Below are positions 1 to 5,564 of a stretch of DNA of 5,564 bases, piece by piece. The notes below the pieces were generated by a model. That model did not search any database, was not told where the DNA came from, and was given only the letters and a program-made list of their open reading frames with translations. A program made the position numbers and the translations under genes. The stretch is from Phycisphaerae bacterium SM23_33. Its GTDB lineage: Bacteria > Planctomycetota > Phycisphaerae > SM23-33. The stretch is from contig LJUF01000317.1 of NCBI GenBank assembly GCA_001303665.1, forward strand, positions 1-5,564, written 5' to 3'. Position 1 is the stretch's first letter, and each line of letters opens with the position of its first letter.

Positions 1-456
1 GACCGGCTGGCCGGGCGGGCGGCGGCCGAAATCGCCGGGCTTTTGCCCCTTGAACCCGCGGCCGCTTTCGCCGATAGTAATTGTAGAGCGCGGCTGCTAC
101 GGTCGCGCCACGTGCACATCGACGGAGAAGGTATCCTCTGCCCGGGCACGTGCGCGGGCATCATCCTCGGCCGGGCGAGCCGCCCCGAGTCGATCGCGCG
201 GATTTGGCAGACGCTGGACCAGGCGTTCGCCGATAAGGATGAAACCAGCCCGCCGCTGCCGGGCCTGGAGATCATCGGCCTGCTGGCGCGGCGCGGGCCG
301 GCGGCGCTGCTGGACGTGGCCGGGGCGCGCGGGTACGTTCCCCGGCCGGAAGGATACGCCCACAAGTGCCAGCTGTGCTGGGACGTCCGCCGGTGGCTGT
401 TCGAGAAGGGATACTTCCGGGACCAGCTGGGGCCCGAGGTGACGTATACAGCGTGA
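1..456 (+). CDS. Radical SAM-type protein, C-terminal part (5' truncated by window edge)
   Basis: Reading frame 1 is open from the first base to TGA at 454-456, giving 151 residues. The gene starts outside the window; the internal TTG at 43 is not the real start because the frame stays open and protein-like before it. Numbering from base 1, visible landmarks are SNC (Cys28), HVHIDGEG (37-44), LCPGTCAG (Cys47, Cys51) and KCQLCWDVRRWLF (Cys123, Cys126). This resembles the region after the barrel in uncharacterised radical SAM proteins, where an 'RHVHID.G...PGTCAGI' segment precedes a terminal 'Y..KC.LCWDVR' motif. Five cysteines in this arrangement suggest an auxiliary Fe-S site related to, but not clearly the same as, SPASM. 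The CxxxCxxC motif that would prove radical SAM chemistry lies upstream and is not visible, so the family is inferred. Substrate unknown. Confidence 0.72.
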   Translation, partial: DRLAGRAAAEIAGLLPLEPAAAFADSNCRARLLRSRHVHIDGEGILCPGTCAGIILGRASRPESIARIWQTLDQAFADKDETSPPLPGLEIIGLLARRGPAALLDVAGARGYVPRPEGYAHKCQLCWDVRRWLFEKGYFRDQLGPEVTYTA

Positions 457-473
457 GTGCGGCCGCGGATCGC

Positions 474-496
474 GGGATGAACGCAGCCCTCATCCC
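474..496 (+). terminator. Candidate intrinsic terminator after the radical SAM gene
   Basis: A perfect 7-bp stem GGGATGA/TCATCCC (474-480 with 490-496) encloses a 9-nt loop. It begins 17 nt after the stop codon and is followed by a moderately T-rich stretch (ATTCATCGTTCAACTT) in an otherwise very GC-rich gap. There is no long uninterrupted T run, so termination strength is uncertain. Confidence 0.42.
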
Positions 497-574
497 ATTC
501 ATCGTTCAACTTCCGCGGGCCGGCGGCCGTACCAAGCTGAGCAGCCCGCGCCACGGCCGGTCGAGAATTAGGAG

Positions 575-603
575 TTGACGGAGCCTCGCCGAGACGATAT
601 GCA
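575..603 (+). promoter_or_regulatory. Candidate sigma70-type promoter for the kinase gene
   Basis: TTGACG at 575-580 matches the -35 consensus at 5 of 6 positions, and TATGCA at 598-603 follows after an ideal 17-bp spacer but matches the -10 box poorly (3 of 6). Transcription would start near 610, leaving a leader of about 90 nt. At the expected start is a possible stem CACGGGCC/GGTCCGTG (602-609 with 629-636, one G-T pair). The rest of the 457-700 gap shows no gene beyond an 11-codon frame discussed under findings. Planctomycete promoters are poorly defined by consensus, so this remains a guess. Confidence 0.3.
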
Positions 604-691
604 CGGGCCCGTCCTCTCCCTCTGGTCCGGTCCGTGGGCGGAATCCAGGCAGGCTTTTCAGGCCGTCGATGAACGCGGCAGGTCCTGATTC

Positions 692-703
692 GAGGTCGTC
701 GTG
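692..703 (+). promoter_or_regulatory. Ribosome binding site and GTG start of the kinase gene
   Basis: GAGG at 692-695 is spaced 5 nt from GTG at 701-703. This supports GTG as the start; no in-frame ATG lies nearby, and the helical module begins about ten residues downstream. Confidence 0.55.
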
Positions 704-1885
704 AACCAAGACCAGTTCAAGCCCGCCGCCTTGGACACCGAGCTGGGGCGGATCGTGGTGGAGAGGAACCTGGCCACGCCAGCGGAGGTGGCCGAGTGCC
801 GCGAGGAGCAGAAGCGGCTGGCGGCCCGGGACAGCCCCCGCAGCCTGGCCGAGCTGATGGTCGAAAAGGGCGTGGTCACCCAGCGGCAATTGCAGCGGGT
901 GCAGCGGTCGCTGGAGGAGATGCGCACCTCGCAGCAGATCCCCGGCTACCAGATCCTGGAGCGGCTGGGGGCGGGGGCCATGGCCACCGTCTTCAAGGCC
1001 CGCCAGCTCAGCCTGGACCGCGCCGTGGCCATCAAGGTCCTGCCCAAGCGCTTCAGCGAAAACCCCGAATACGTCGAGCGCTTCTACAAGGAAGGCCAGG
1101 CCGCCGCCAAGCTCAACCACCCCAACATCGTCCAGGCCATCGACGTGGGCGAGGCCGGCGGCTACCACTACTTCGCCATGGAGTTCGTGGAAGGCCACAC
1201 GCTGTTCGACGAGCTGGCCCAGGGCAAGGTCTTCAGCGAGCAGGAGGGCTTGCGGATCATCACGCAGATCGCCAAGGCCCTGGCCCACGCCCACGAGCGC
1301 GGGCTGATCCACCGCGACGTCAAGCCCAAGAACATCATGATCACCAAGGACGGCACGGCCAAGCTCGGCAAGGCCTACGGCACGCCCTACTACATCTCCC
1401 CGGAGCAGATCCGCGGCGAGCGGAACATCGACTTCCGGGCCGACATCTACAGCCTGGGGGCCACCCTGTATCACCTGGTCACCGGGCGGGTGCCCTTCGA
1501 GGCCCCCACCCCCGCCGCCGTCATGCACAAGCACCTGAAGCAGCGGCTCATCCCCCCCGATCACGTCAACCCGGCCCTCTCCGTGGGCCTGGGCGAGGTC
1601 GTCGAGGTGATGATGGCCAAGGACCCCGACCAGCGCTACGCCTCCACCAAGGACCTCATCCTGGACCTGGAGGCCGTCGCCGCCGGCCAGCCCCCACTCC
1701 AGGTCCGCAAGGTGCTCGGGGCTGACGCCCTGACGGCCCTGGCCGCCCCGCGCGGCGCCGGCGCCTCCGAGAGCACCGCCGAGCTGCCCCTGGAGCCCTG
1801 GACGCCCCCGGCGGCGCTGTTCTACGTCATCCTGGCCGCCCTGGCCATCAGCGCGGCCGTCAACCTCATCCTGGCCCTGAGGTGA
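701..1885 (+). CDS. Tail-anchored Ser/Thr protein kinase with N-terminal GspE-N-like module, lacking the DFG segment
   Basis: This is a 394-residue Hanks-type kinase. Residues 14-37 and 47-70 are two similar helical lobes (ELGRIVVERNLAT..., SLAELMVEKGVVT...) resembling the GspE-N/MshEN fold. The kinase domain spans about 84-330. It shows a glycine loop LGAGAMATV (89-97), VAIK with Lys112, alpha-C Glu131 in FYKEGQAAAKLNHPNIV, catalytic HRDVKPKN (204-211), SPE (233-235), DIYSLG (248-253) and QRY (311-313). The metal-binding DFG/DLG motif and start of the activation loop are absent: AKL (220-222) runs straight into GKAYGTPYYISPE. Loss of about 20 residues is inferred from the usual spacing in such kinases. 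A single hydrophobic helix (about 372-392) ends the protein with only one residue after it, placing the kinase in the cytoplasm, tethered to the inner membrane with no external sensor. It is convergent with the small membrane protein gene. Kinase fold is certain; activity is doubtful unless the gap is a sequence error. Confidence 0.93.
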   Translation: MNQDQFKPAALDTELGRIVVERNLATPAEVAECREEQKRLAARDSPRSLAELMVEKGVVTQRQLQRVQRSLEEMRTSQQIPGYQILERLGAGAMATVFKARQLSLDRAVAIKVLPKRFSENPEYVERFYKEGQAAAKLNHPNIVQAIDVGEAGGYHYFAMEFVEGHTLFDELAQGKVFSEQEGLRIITQIAKALAHAHERGLIHRDVKPKNIMITKDGTAKLGKAYGTPYYISPEQIRGERNIDFRADIYSLGATLYHLVTGRVPFEAPTPAAVMHKHLKQRLIPPDHVNPALSVGLGEVVEVMMAKDPDQRYASTKDLILDLEAVAAGQPPLQVRKVLGADALTALAAPRGAGASESTAELPLEPWTPPAALFYVILAALAISAAVNLILALR

Positions 1886-1892
1886 GGCCCCC

Positions 1893-1911
1893 GGCCGCCG
1901 CACCGGCGGCC
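1893..1911. terminator. GC hairpin between convergent genes, candidate bidirectional terminator
   Basis: GGCCGCCG (1893-1900) pairs perfectly with CGGCGGCC (1904-1911) around a 3-nt CAC loop. It starts 7 bases after the kinase stop codon and its last base is also the last base of the minus-strand TAG. It lies in the only 25 bp separating two convergent transcripts. The plus-strand side is followed by TATTCGCTCTTC, only mildly T-rich; the minus side has no T run. Chance hairpins are common at this GC content. Confidence 0.38.
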
Positions 1912-2063
1912 TATTCGCTCTTCACCCGGTGGCTCTTCTCGATCGCCGCGAACAGCTTCCTGATGTCGCCCAGGCCAGCCACGGTGACCCACACGGCCAT
2001 GACGGCGAAGATGCCCAGGCTGAAGACGAAGACCACCTTCCACAATGCGATCCAGAAGTTCAT
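1911..2063 (-). CDS. 50-residue single-pass membrane protein, putative small subunit of the SSS symporter
   Basis: A short gene reading from ATG (2063-2061) to TAG (1913-1911). The protein begins MNFWIALWKVVFVFSLG, has one hydrophobic helix at about residues 9-31, then a charged amphipathic tail (GDIRKLFAAIEKSHRVKSE is its last 19 residues) rich in Lys/Arg, which suggests a cytoplasmic C terminus. Its start overlaps the symporter stop codon in an ATGA arrangement, and it has a strong AAGGAG Shine-Dalgarno 7 nt upstream, so expression is very likely coupled to the transporter. I do not recognise a named family. Small partner proteins are known for other sodium symporters (DUF4212 with SSS proteins, YhdT with PanF, MetS with the NSS transporter MetP), which supports a role in stability or activity of the transporter. 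It is shorter than the two-helix DUF4212 type. That it is a real gene is well supported; the partner role is inference. Confidence 0.8.
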   Translation of the reverse strand: MNFWIALWKVVFVFSLGIFAVMAVWVTVAGLGDIRKLFAAIEKSHRVKSE

Positions 2064-3715
2064 CGGGCCTCTCCTTCCGGCACCGTCTGCCCGGCGGGGT
2101 TCTTGTCGGGGAACAGCAGCGAGCCGACGATCATGACGGCCAGGGTGAGGACGATCGTCCCCAACCCGATCCAGGCGGAGGTCCGCTCGCCGGTCATCCG
2201 CAGGCCGTGGGCTTCCTCAATCCTCTTGAAGAGCGCGGTCAGGCCCACGGCCTTCTGCACCGGGCCCAGCCCGGTGATGGCCAAGAACCCGCACAGCAGG
2301 GCCAGCACCGCCCCGGTGGAGCTGGCCCGCTTCCAGTACAGCCCGCAGCCCAGCAGGGCGAACGCCCCGGTGAAGTAGATGGCCCCGCTGACGGCCATGT
2401 AGTCCCAGATGTCCTCGGTACCCTTATAGAACAGCCCCCAGTACAGGATGTACCCGCCGATCAGAAGGATCAGCACCCGGGTCAGGGTGATCCGCGCCTT
2501 CGTGCTCAGCCGCTCGCCCATCAGCGGGGCCACGATGTCCTGGGTGATCACCGAGCTCCAGCACAGCAGGTAGCTGTCGTGGGTGGACATGAAGGCCGCC
2601 AGCATGGCCGCGGTGACCACCCCGATCACGCCCACCGGCAGGATCTTGCCCAGGAAAATGGGCAGGGCGTACAGGGCCCTGTCCTTCCCCGCCCCGGCCG
2701 GGTCGGAAGAGTAGAAATACTCCTTCAGTTCCGGCGTCTGCATCACCAGCACGAACGCGCAGATGCCCAGGAAGTACGGCAGCAGGAACCGGATCAGGAA
2801 GGTCACCGACGACCAGGTGAACTGCTTCTTGACCACGGCCGTGCTTTCGGCCGCCAGGGCCCGCATCACCGCCGTCTGCCACAGGGCGCAGTTGACCAGC
2901 CCCAGGAACAGCATCCAGATCATGTACTCGACGCCCAGCGAGCTGACCGGGTCGAAGCCGCCCTTGTACTCCACCGCCTCGGCGCTGTGCTTGGCCTCCA
3001 CGAGCACGTAGCCCAGGAGCTTGCCTCCGCTGCTCTGGACCGTGTCGAAGATGTTCTGCCAGCCCACGTAGTTGACCGCCAGGATGCAGGCCAGGATCGT
3101 CCCGAAGGAAAGCACCACGAACTGAACGTAGTCGGTAATCACCACCGACACCATCCCCCCCAGCACCGTGTACAGCAGCACCAGGCCCAGCAGCACCACC
3201 ATCACGGCCGTCAGGGCCGCCCCGTGCTCCATGCCGGTGATGCCCACCACGAACATGGAGCCCACCTTCAGGAACAGCCCCATGTTCAGCACCCCCCCGA
3301 ACACCAGCATGATCCCCCCCAGGATCCGCGTCTTCCGCCCGAACCGGCGCTCGTAGTACTCCGGGATGGTCATCACCTTCATCTCGCGCAGCCGGCAGAG
3401 GATGAACCCGCTCAGCCCCACCAGCAGCGCCACCACGCCGGAGGCCACCGCGATGTAAAAGGCCGAAAAGCCCAGCTTGAAGCCCTTCTCGGCGCTGTAC
3501 ATGACCGTGATCAGCCCCATCTCGGTGCCGGTCAGCGTGGCCACGCCCAGGGCGGTGCGGACCCCCCGGCCGGCCACGACGTAGTCGGCCATGTTGGCGA
3601 TGTACTTCCGGACGTACAGCCCGATGGCCACCGAGCCGGCCAGGTACACCGCCACGATGGCCCAGTCCAGGTTCGTGAAGTTCGTCTGAGTCACCGCGCC
3701 TATCACCTGCGGCAT
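2060..3715 (-). CDS. Sodium:solute symporter family (SSS/SLC5-like) transporter
   Basis: The 551-residue protein is the usual length for the family and is hydrophobic throughout, with about 13 membrane segments expected in the LeuT-type fold. Family marks include an early NLDWAIVAVYLAGSVAIG helix (15-32), the ADYVVAGRG segment (43-51), MTIPEYYERRFG (115-126), the signature YTVLGGMVSVVITDYVQF (182-199), and MSTHDSYLL (376-384), which corresponds to the TM8 region carrying sodium-site Ser/Thr residues in vSGLT and PutP. It should import an organic solute with Na+ across the inner membrane; the substrate cannot be told from sequence. The frame is open to an ATG at 3850, but I chose ATG at 3715 because AGGGAGG lies 6 nt upstream and the extra 45 residues are Gly/Arg/Ala-rich and unlike the family. 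ATG at 3721 directly abuts the Shine-Dalgarno and is less likely. It is the first gene of an operon with the 50-residue protein. No frameshift or missing motif is seen. Confidence 0.93.
   Translation of the reverse strand: MPQVIGAVTQTNFTNLDWAIVAVYLAGSVAIGLYVRKYIANMADYVVAGRGVRTALGVATLTGTEMGLITVMYSAEKGFKLGFSAFYIAVASGVVALLVGLSGFILCRLREMKVMTIPEYYERRFGRKTRILGGIMLVFGGVLNMGLFLKVGSMFVVGITGMEHGAALTAVMVVLLGLVLLYTVLGGMVSVVITDYVQFVVLSFGTILACILAVNYVGWQNIFDTVQSSGGKLLGYVLVEAKHSAEAVEYKGGFDPVSSLGVEYMIWMLFLGLVNCALWQTAVMRALAAESTAVVKKQFTWSSVTFLIRFLLPYFLGICAFVLVMQTPELKEYFYSSDPAGAGKDRALYALPIFLGKILPVGVIGVVTAAMLAAFMSTHDSYLLCWSSVITQDIVAPLMGERLSTKARITLTRVLILLIGGYILYWGLFYKGTEDIWDYMAVSGAIYFTGAFALLGCGLYWKRASSTGAVLALLCGFLAITGLGPVQKAVGLTALFKRIEEAHGLRMTGERTSAWIGLGTIVLTLAVMIVGSLLFPDKNPAGQTVPEGEAR
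2071..2076 (-). promoter_or_regulatory. Shine-Dalgarno AAGGAG of the small membrane protein
   Basis: AAGGAG on the minus strand lies 7 nt before the ATG at 2063 and inside the last codons of the symporter. It is among the best ribosome sites in the window and is the main evidence that this very short frame is translated. Confidence 0.75.
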
Positions 3716-3721
3716 CGCCAT

Positions 3722-3728
3722 CCTCCCT
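3722..3728 (-). promoter_or_regulatory. Shine-Dalgarno AGGGAGG fixing the symporter start at 3715
   Basis: AGGGAGG on the minus strand sits 6 nt from ATG at 3715 and 0 nt from ATG at 3721. The spacing selects 3715 and argues against the longer frame beginning at 3850. Confidence 0.7.
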
Positions 3729-3740
3729 GTCCGCCGCGGC

Positions 3741-3790
3741 GCCTTTTGCAAGGCTGCCGGCCCGCGCCACTTAGCGCATCCGACCGGCAG
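3741..3790 (-). promoter_or_regulatory. Structured 5' leader of the symporter mRNA (two adjacent hairpins)
   Basis: Read on the minus strand, CTGCCGG (3790-3784) pairs with CCGGCAG (3760-3754), and inside it GCGC (3777-3774) can pair with GCGC (3767-3764). It is followed at once by GCCTT-GCAA-AAGGC (3754-3741), a 5-bp stem capped by a GNRA-type tetraloop. They end 12 nt before the Shine-Dalgarno. This may be a regulatory or stabilising leader; I recognise no riboswitch class, and chance stems are frequent at this GC content. Confidence 0.28.
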
Positions 3791-3849
3791 GCCGCCGCGG
3801 CCGCCCATAAAAATCGCCGAATCCCCCGGCCAATGCAAACCTTCGTGCA

Positions 3850-3878
3850 ATATTCTTTGGCCAGCCCCGCCCCATCAA
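3850..3878 (-). promoter_or_regulatory. Weak candidate promoter for the symporter operon
   Basis: On the minus strand TTGATG (3878-3873, 4 of 6 matches to -35) is followed after 17 nt by GAATAT (3855-3850, 3 of 6 matches to -10). An alternative is TTGCAT (3838-3833) with TTTTAT (3812-3807), but its 20-nt spacer is too long. The local drop in GC around 3805-3860 supports a promoter somewhere here. The 229-bp gap (3716-3944) otherwise holds only the leader hairpins and a possible terminator. Confidence 0.2.
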
Positions 3879-3880
3879 CC

Positions 3881-3899
3881 CCGGCAGTGCGTTTGCCGG
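3881..3899 (-). terminator. Possible weak terminator hairpin after the glycosyltransferase
   Basis: CCGGCA/TGCCGG (3881-3886 with 3894-3899) forms a perfect 6-bp stem with a 7-nt loop, 45 nt downstream of the minus-strand stop at 3945. The sequence after it is G-rich rather than T-rich, so it is at best a weak or factor-assisted terminator. Confidence 0.2.
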
Positions 3900-4499
3900 A
3901 AGACGAATTGGTCTAATGCCTTCAGGCTGCGAAGACAGCTTGCGTTACGAGGCCCGGCCATCGCCCCGGCGGCGGCGCAGGGCGACCAGCTCGATCCAAT
4001 CCATCTTGGCCGGATTGAAGGTCTTCACCGAGGCCAGGCACTCGGCGCCGACCGCCCCGTGATCGTCCTGGAGCTTTCGCAGGTTCCGCCCCGTCACCAC
4101 CAGCACGCCGTCGCCCGGCTGCGCCAGCCAGGCCAGCGCCTCGGCGGCGGCCTCCGGGCCGCGAATCCTGTGGACCGCCCTGTGGAGGTAGAAGTCGAGG
4201 CTGGGCTCGTAGAAGCCGTAGACCGCGACCGGGGCGTCGGCGGGCACGGCCGCGTTGACGGCCGCGGCCAGGTCGGGCACGTTCTTGGCCCGCTCCACGG
4301 CCGGGGCGGCCGCCGCGTGGACCGCCAGCTCCAGCGCCAGCATGCCGGCCAGCAGGACCGCCGTCATCGCCAGCAATCCCGCGCCCACCAGCGTCCCCGC
4401 CCCGGCCAGCCCGGGCACGGGCAGGAACCACGGCCCGATCATCGCGGCCAGCCCGCCCGTCACCCCCACAATGCCGAACGGCCAGACGCCCCGCCGCAG

Positions 4500-4506
4500 C
4501 CAGCGC
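4500..4506 (-). other. Frameshift junction in the glycosyltransferase
   Basis: The upstream frame reads Pro-Ala-Leu through CCG GCG CTG (4509-4501). The downstream frame reads Arg-Trp-Leu-Arg-Arg through CGC TGG CTG (4505-4497). Both use the same GCGCTGG, so the junction looks like a deletion between two copies of this short repeat, leaving one copy and a frame change. Confidence 0.6.
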
Positions 4507-5352
4507 CGGCCAGATGGGCAGCACGTAGTGCGGCAGCTTCGTCGCCGCCAGCGTGGCCGCGGCCAGCAGCGGCAGGGCCATGCCCAGCAGGACGGCCCGG
4601 CCGTCGCGGCCGCCCAGCCGCCCGCCCAGCGCCGCCGACGCCGCCCCGGGCAGATGCAGCACCCAGGGGAAGAATCCGATCAGCACCACCGGCAGGTAGT
4701 AGGGCAGCCACAGCAGGTACAGCCAGGAGCGGCCGCCGTGGCTCTCCAGGGCCCTGCCGGAGCGGGCGAGCACGTGGTAGCCCAGGAAGACGCGCGAGAA
4801 CTCCCCGCCGGTGGCGAGGTGGGCGGGAATGCCCCAGGCGCAGAAGATCGCCGCCCCGCCCAGCGTCGCCAGCAGGGCCAGCAGCAGGTACCGCCCGCCC
4901 AGCCGCCCTCGGCCGCGCAAGATCAGCACCGCCGCCGCGATGCCGCCCAGCGGGACGAGGCCCACCGGCCCCTTGGCCAGCAGGGCCAGCCCCGTCGCGG
5001 CCGCCAGCAGCAGCAGGTGGCCCGCCCGCACGCCGGCGGTCAGGGAGGCCACGAAACAGGCTACGGCCGCCGTGATGCACGCCAGCAGCACGGCGTCGGT
5101 GATGGCCAGCTTGCCCACCGCCAGCAGCATCAGGGAAGAGGCCAGGGCGAGCATCGCCCACCAGCCGGCCCGGTCGCCGAAGAGCCTTCGGCCGATGAAC
5201 CACGTCAGCAGGCAGCTCGCGGCCGTGGCCGCCACCGAGGCCAGCCGGCAGGCGAGCTCCGTCGCCCCCAGCAGCCGCACCGGCAGCGACATGAGCCAGT
5301 ACAGCAGGATCGGCTTGTGGGCGAACAGCCGGCCCCCGACCGTCGGGTACAG

Positions 5353-5355
5353 TTA
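5353..5355 (-). other. In-frame TAA near the 5' end of the glycosyltransferase
   Basis: The codon sits between MLESGN and LYPTVGG, both in the same frame and both homologous to the family, where an aromatic residue is common. One base change at 5353 would give a Tyr codon. Confidence 0.75.
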
Positions 5356-5564
5356 GTTGCCCGATTCGAGCATCTCGACGGTGGCCCGGGCGTATAGGGG
5401 CTCGTCGCGGTCCCAGAGGGAAGTCCGGCTGGCCGAGAACAGGTAGACGGCCAGGATGGCGCCGACGGCGGCCAGGGCGTGCCCCCAGCCATGGCCGCTT
5501 GCCCGCGTGGCCGGGGAGCGCCCTTCGGCCTTGGCCTCCTGCGGATTCGGAGTTGCAGCGTTCA

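Larger units (their letters stand above)
3945..5564 (-). pseudogene. ArnT/PMT-like membrane glycosyltransferase, broken by a nonsense codon and a frameshift (or sequence errors)
   Basis: Homologues are multi-pass enzymes that transfer a sugar from a polyprenyl-phosphate carrier on the outer face of the inner membrane. The frame is open at the right edge: the last four bases read NTG-AAC on the minus strand, so the start is probably the codon at 5565, one base outside. From there: a polar stretch, a first helix (about residues 28-46), then WDRDEPLYARATVEML (51-66), the acidic loop that is catalytic in this superfamily. Next come in-frame TAA at codon 71, then LYPTVGGRLFAHKPILLYWL and many membrane helices to LPHYVLPIWPAL. 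Here the frame shifts near 4500-4506 and the homologous text resumes as LRRGVWPFGIVGVTGG, ending with a C-terminal domain containing VYGFYEPSLDFYL and TAA at 3945-3947. Conceptual length is about 538 residues, normal or slightly short. Any product starting at ATG 5292 would lack the first helix and acidic loop. The rest of the coding text is well preserved, so decay is recent or the lesions are sequencing or assembly errors. Donor and acceptor unknown. Confidence 0.85.

Noticed and set aside
50..442. Second plus-strand frame within the radical SAM fragment
   Set aside because: Arg/Ser/Ala-rich shadow frame; the frame-1 product has the conserved cysteine motifs.
506..1903. Long minus-strand open frame antisense to the kinase (465 codons)
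   Set aside because: Low-complexity Gly/Asp/Val/Leu text with no domain; it is the high-GC shadow of a plus-strand gene with clear kinase motifs.
3716..3850. 45-residue N-terminal extension of the symporter beginning at ATG 3850
   Set aside because: No good ribosome site at 3850, non-family composition, and a strong AGGGAGG correctly spaced for ATG 3715.
2045..3916. Long plus-strand open frame antisense to the symporter (623 codons)
   Set aside because: His/Gln/Arg/Pro-rich composition typical of the complement of a GC-rich membrane protein gene; the minus strand carries clear SSS motifs.
3945..4469. Separate 174-residue membrane protein starting at GTG 4469
   Set aside because: Its sequence continues the same family text upstream of the GTG and matches the C-terminal part of the glycosyltransferase, so it is a frame-shifted piece of that gene.
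4059..5397. Plus-strand open frames over the glycosyltransferase
   Set aside because: Arg/Gln/Pro/Ala-rich with no recognisable domain, and opposite to a well-recognised membrane enzyme.
1..5564. CRISPR arrays, tRNA or rRNA genes, insertion sequences, attachment sites
   Set aside because: Looked for regularly spaced repeats, tRNA-like cloverleaf arms, transposase motifs and terminal inverted repeats by eye and found none.

Overview
The window is a high-GC bacterial chromosome segment. The combination of a GspE-N-like/Ser-Thr kinase fusion, a C-terminal radical SAM domain ending in a KCxxC motif, an SSS symporter paired with a very small membrane protein, and an ArnT-like glycosyltransferase suggests a planctomycete, probably of the Phycisphaerae type. 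That placement rests on the style of the proteins as I recognise them, not on a marker gene, so it is tentative.

Layout. Bases 1-456 (+) hold the C-terminal 151 residues of a radical SAM-type protein cut by the left edge, followed by a likely terminator hairpin (474-496). Bases 457-700 are non-coding leader with a candidate promoter (575-603) and the ribosome binding site of the next gene. Bases 701-1885 (+) encode a tail-anchored Ser/Thr protein kinase with a tandem N-terminal helical module. It has the Lys, Glu and HRD residues but lacks the whole DFG segment. A perfect GC hairpin (1893-1911) lies in the 25-bp gap between convergent genes. On the minus strand, a sodium:solute symporter (2060-3715) overlaps by 4 bp (ATGA) an unlisted 50-residue single-helix protein (1911-2063), forming a two-gene operon. 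Bases 3716-3944 are its leader, with adjacent hairpins and a weak promoter candidate. Bases 3945-5564 (-) are an ArnT/PMT-like membrane glycosyltransferase broken by an in-frame TAA and a frameshift. Its likely start codon lies one base past the right edge.

How the genes relate. The symporter and small protein almost certainly act together in the inner membrane. The kinase, radical SAM protein and glycosyltransferase show no clear functional link to them. The most notable points are the symporter/micro-subunit pair, the kinase without DFG, and the concentration of three lesions in two genes. The lesions could mean real gene decay or could be consensus/assembly errors; the sequence alone cannot decide.
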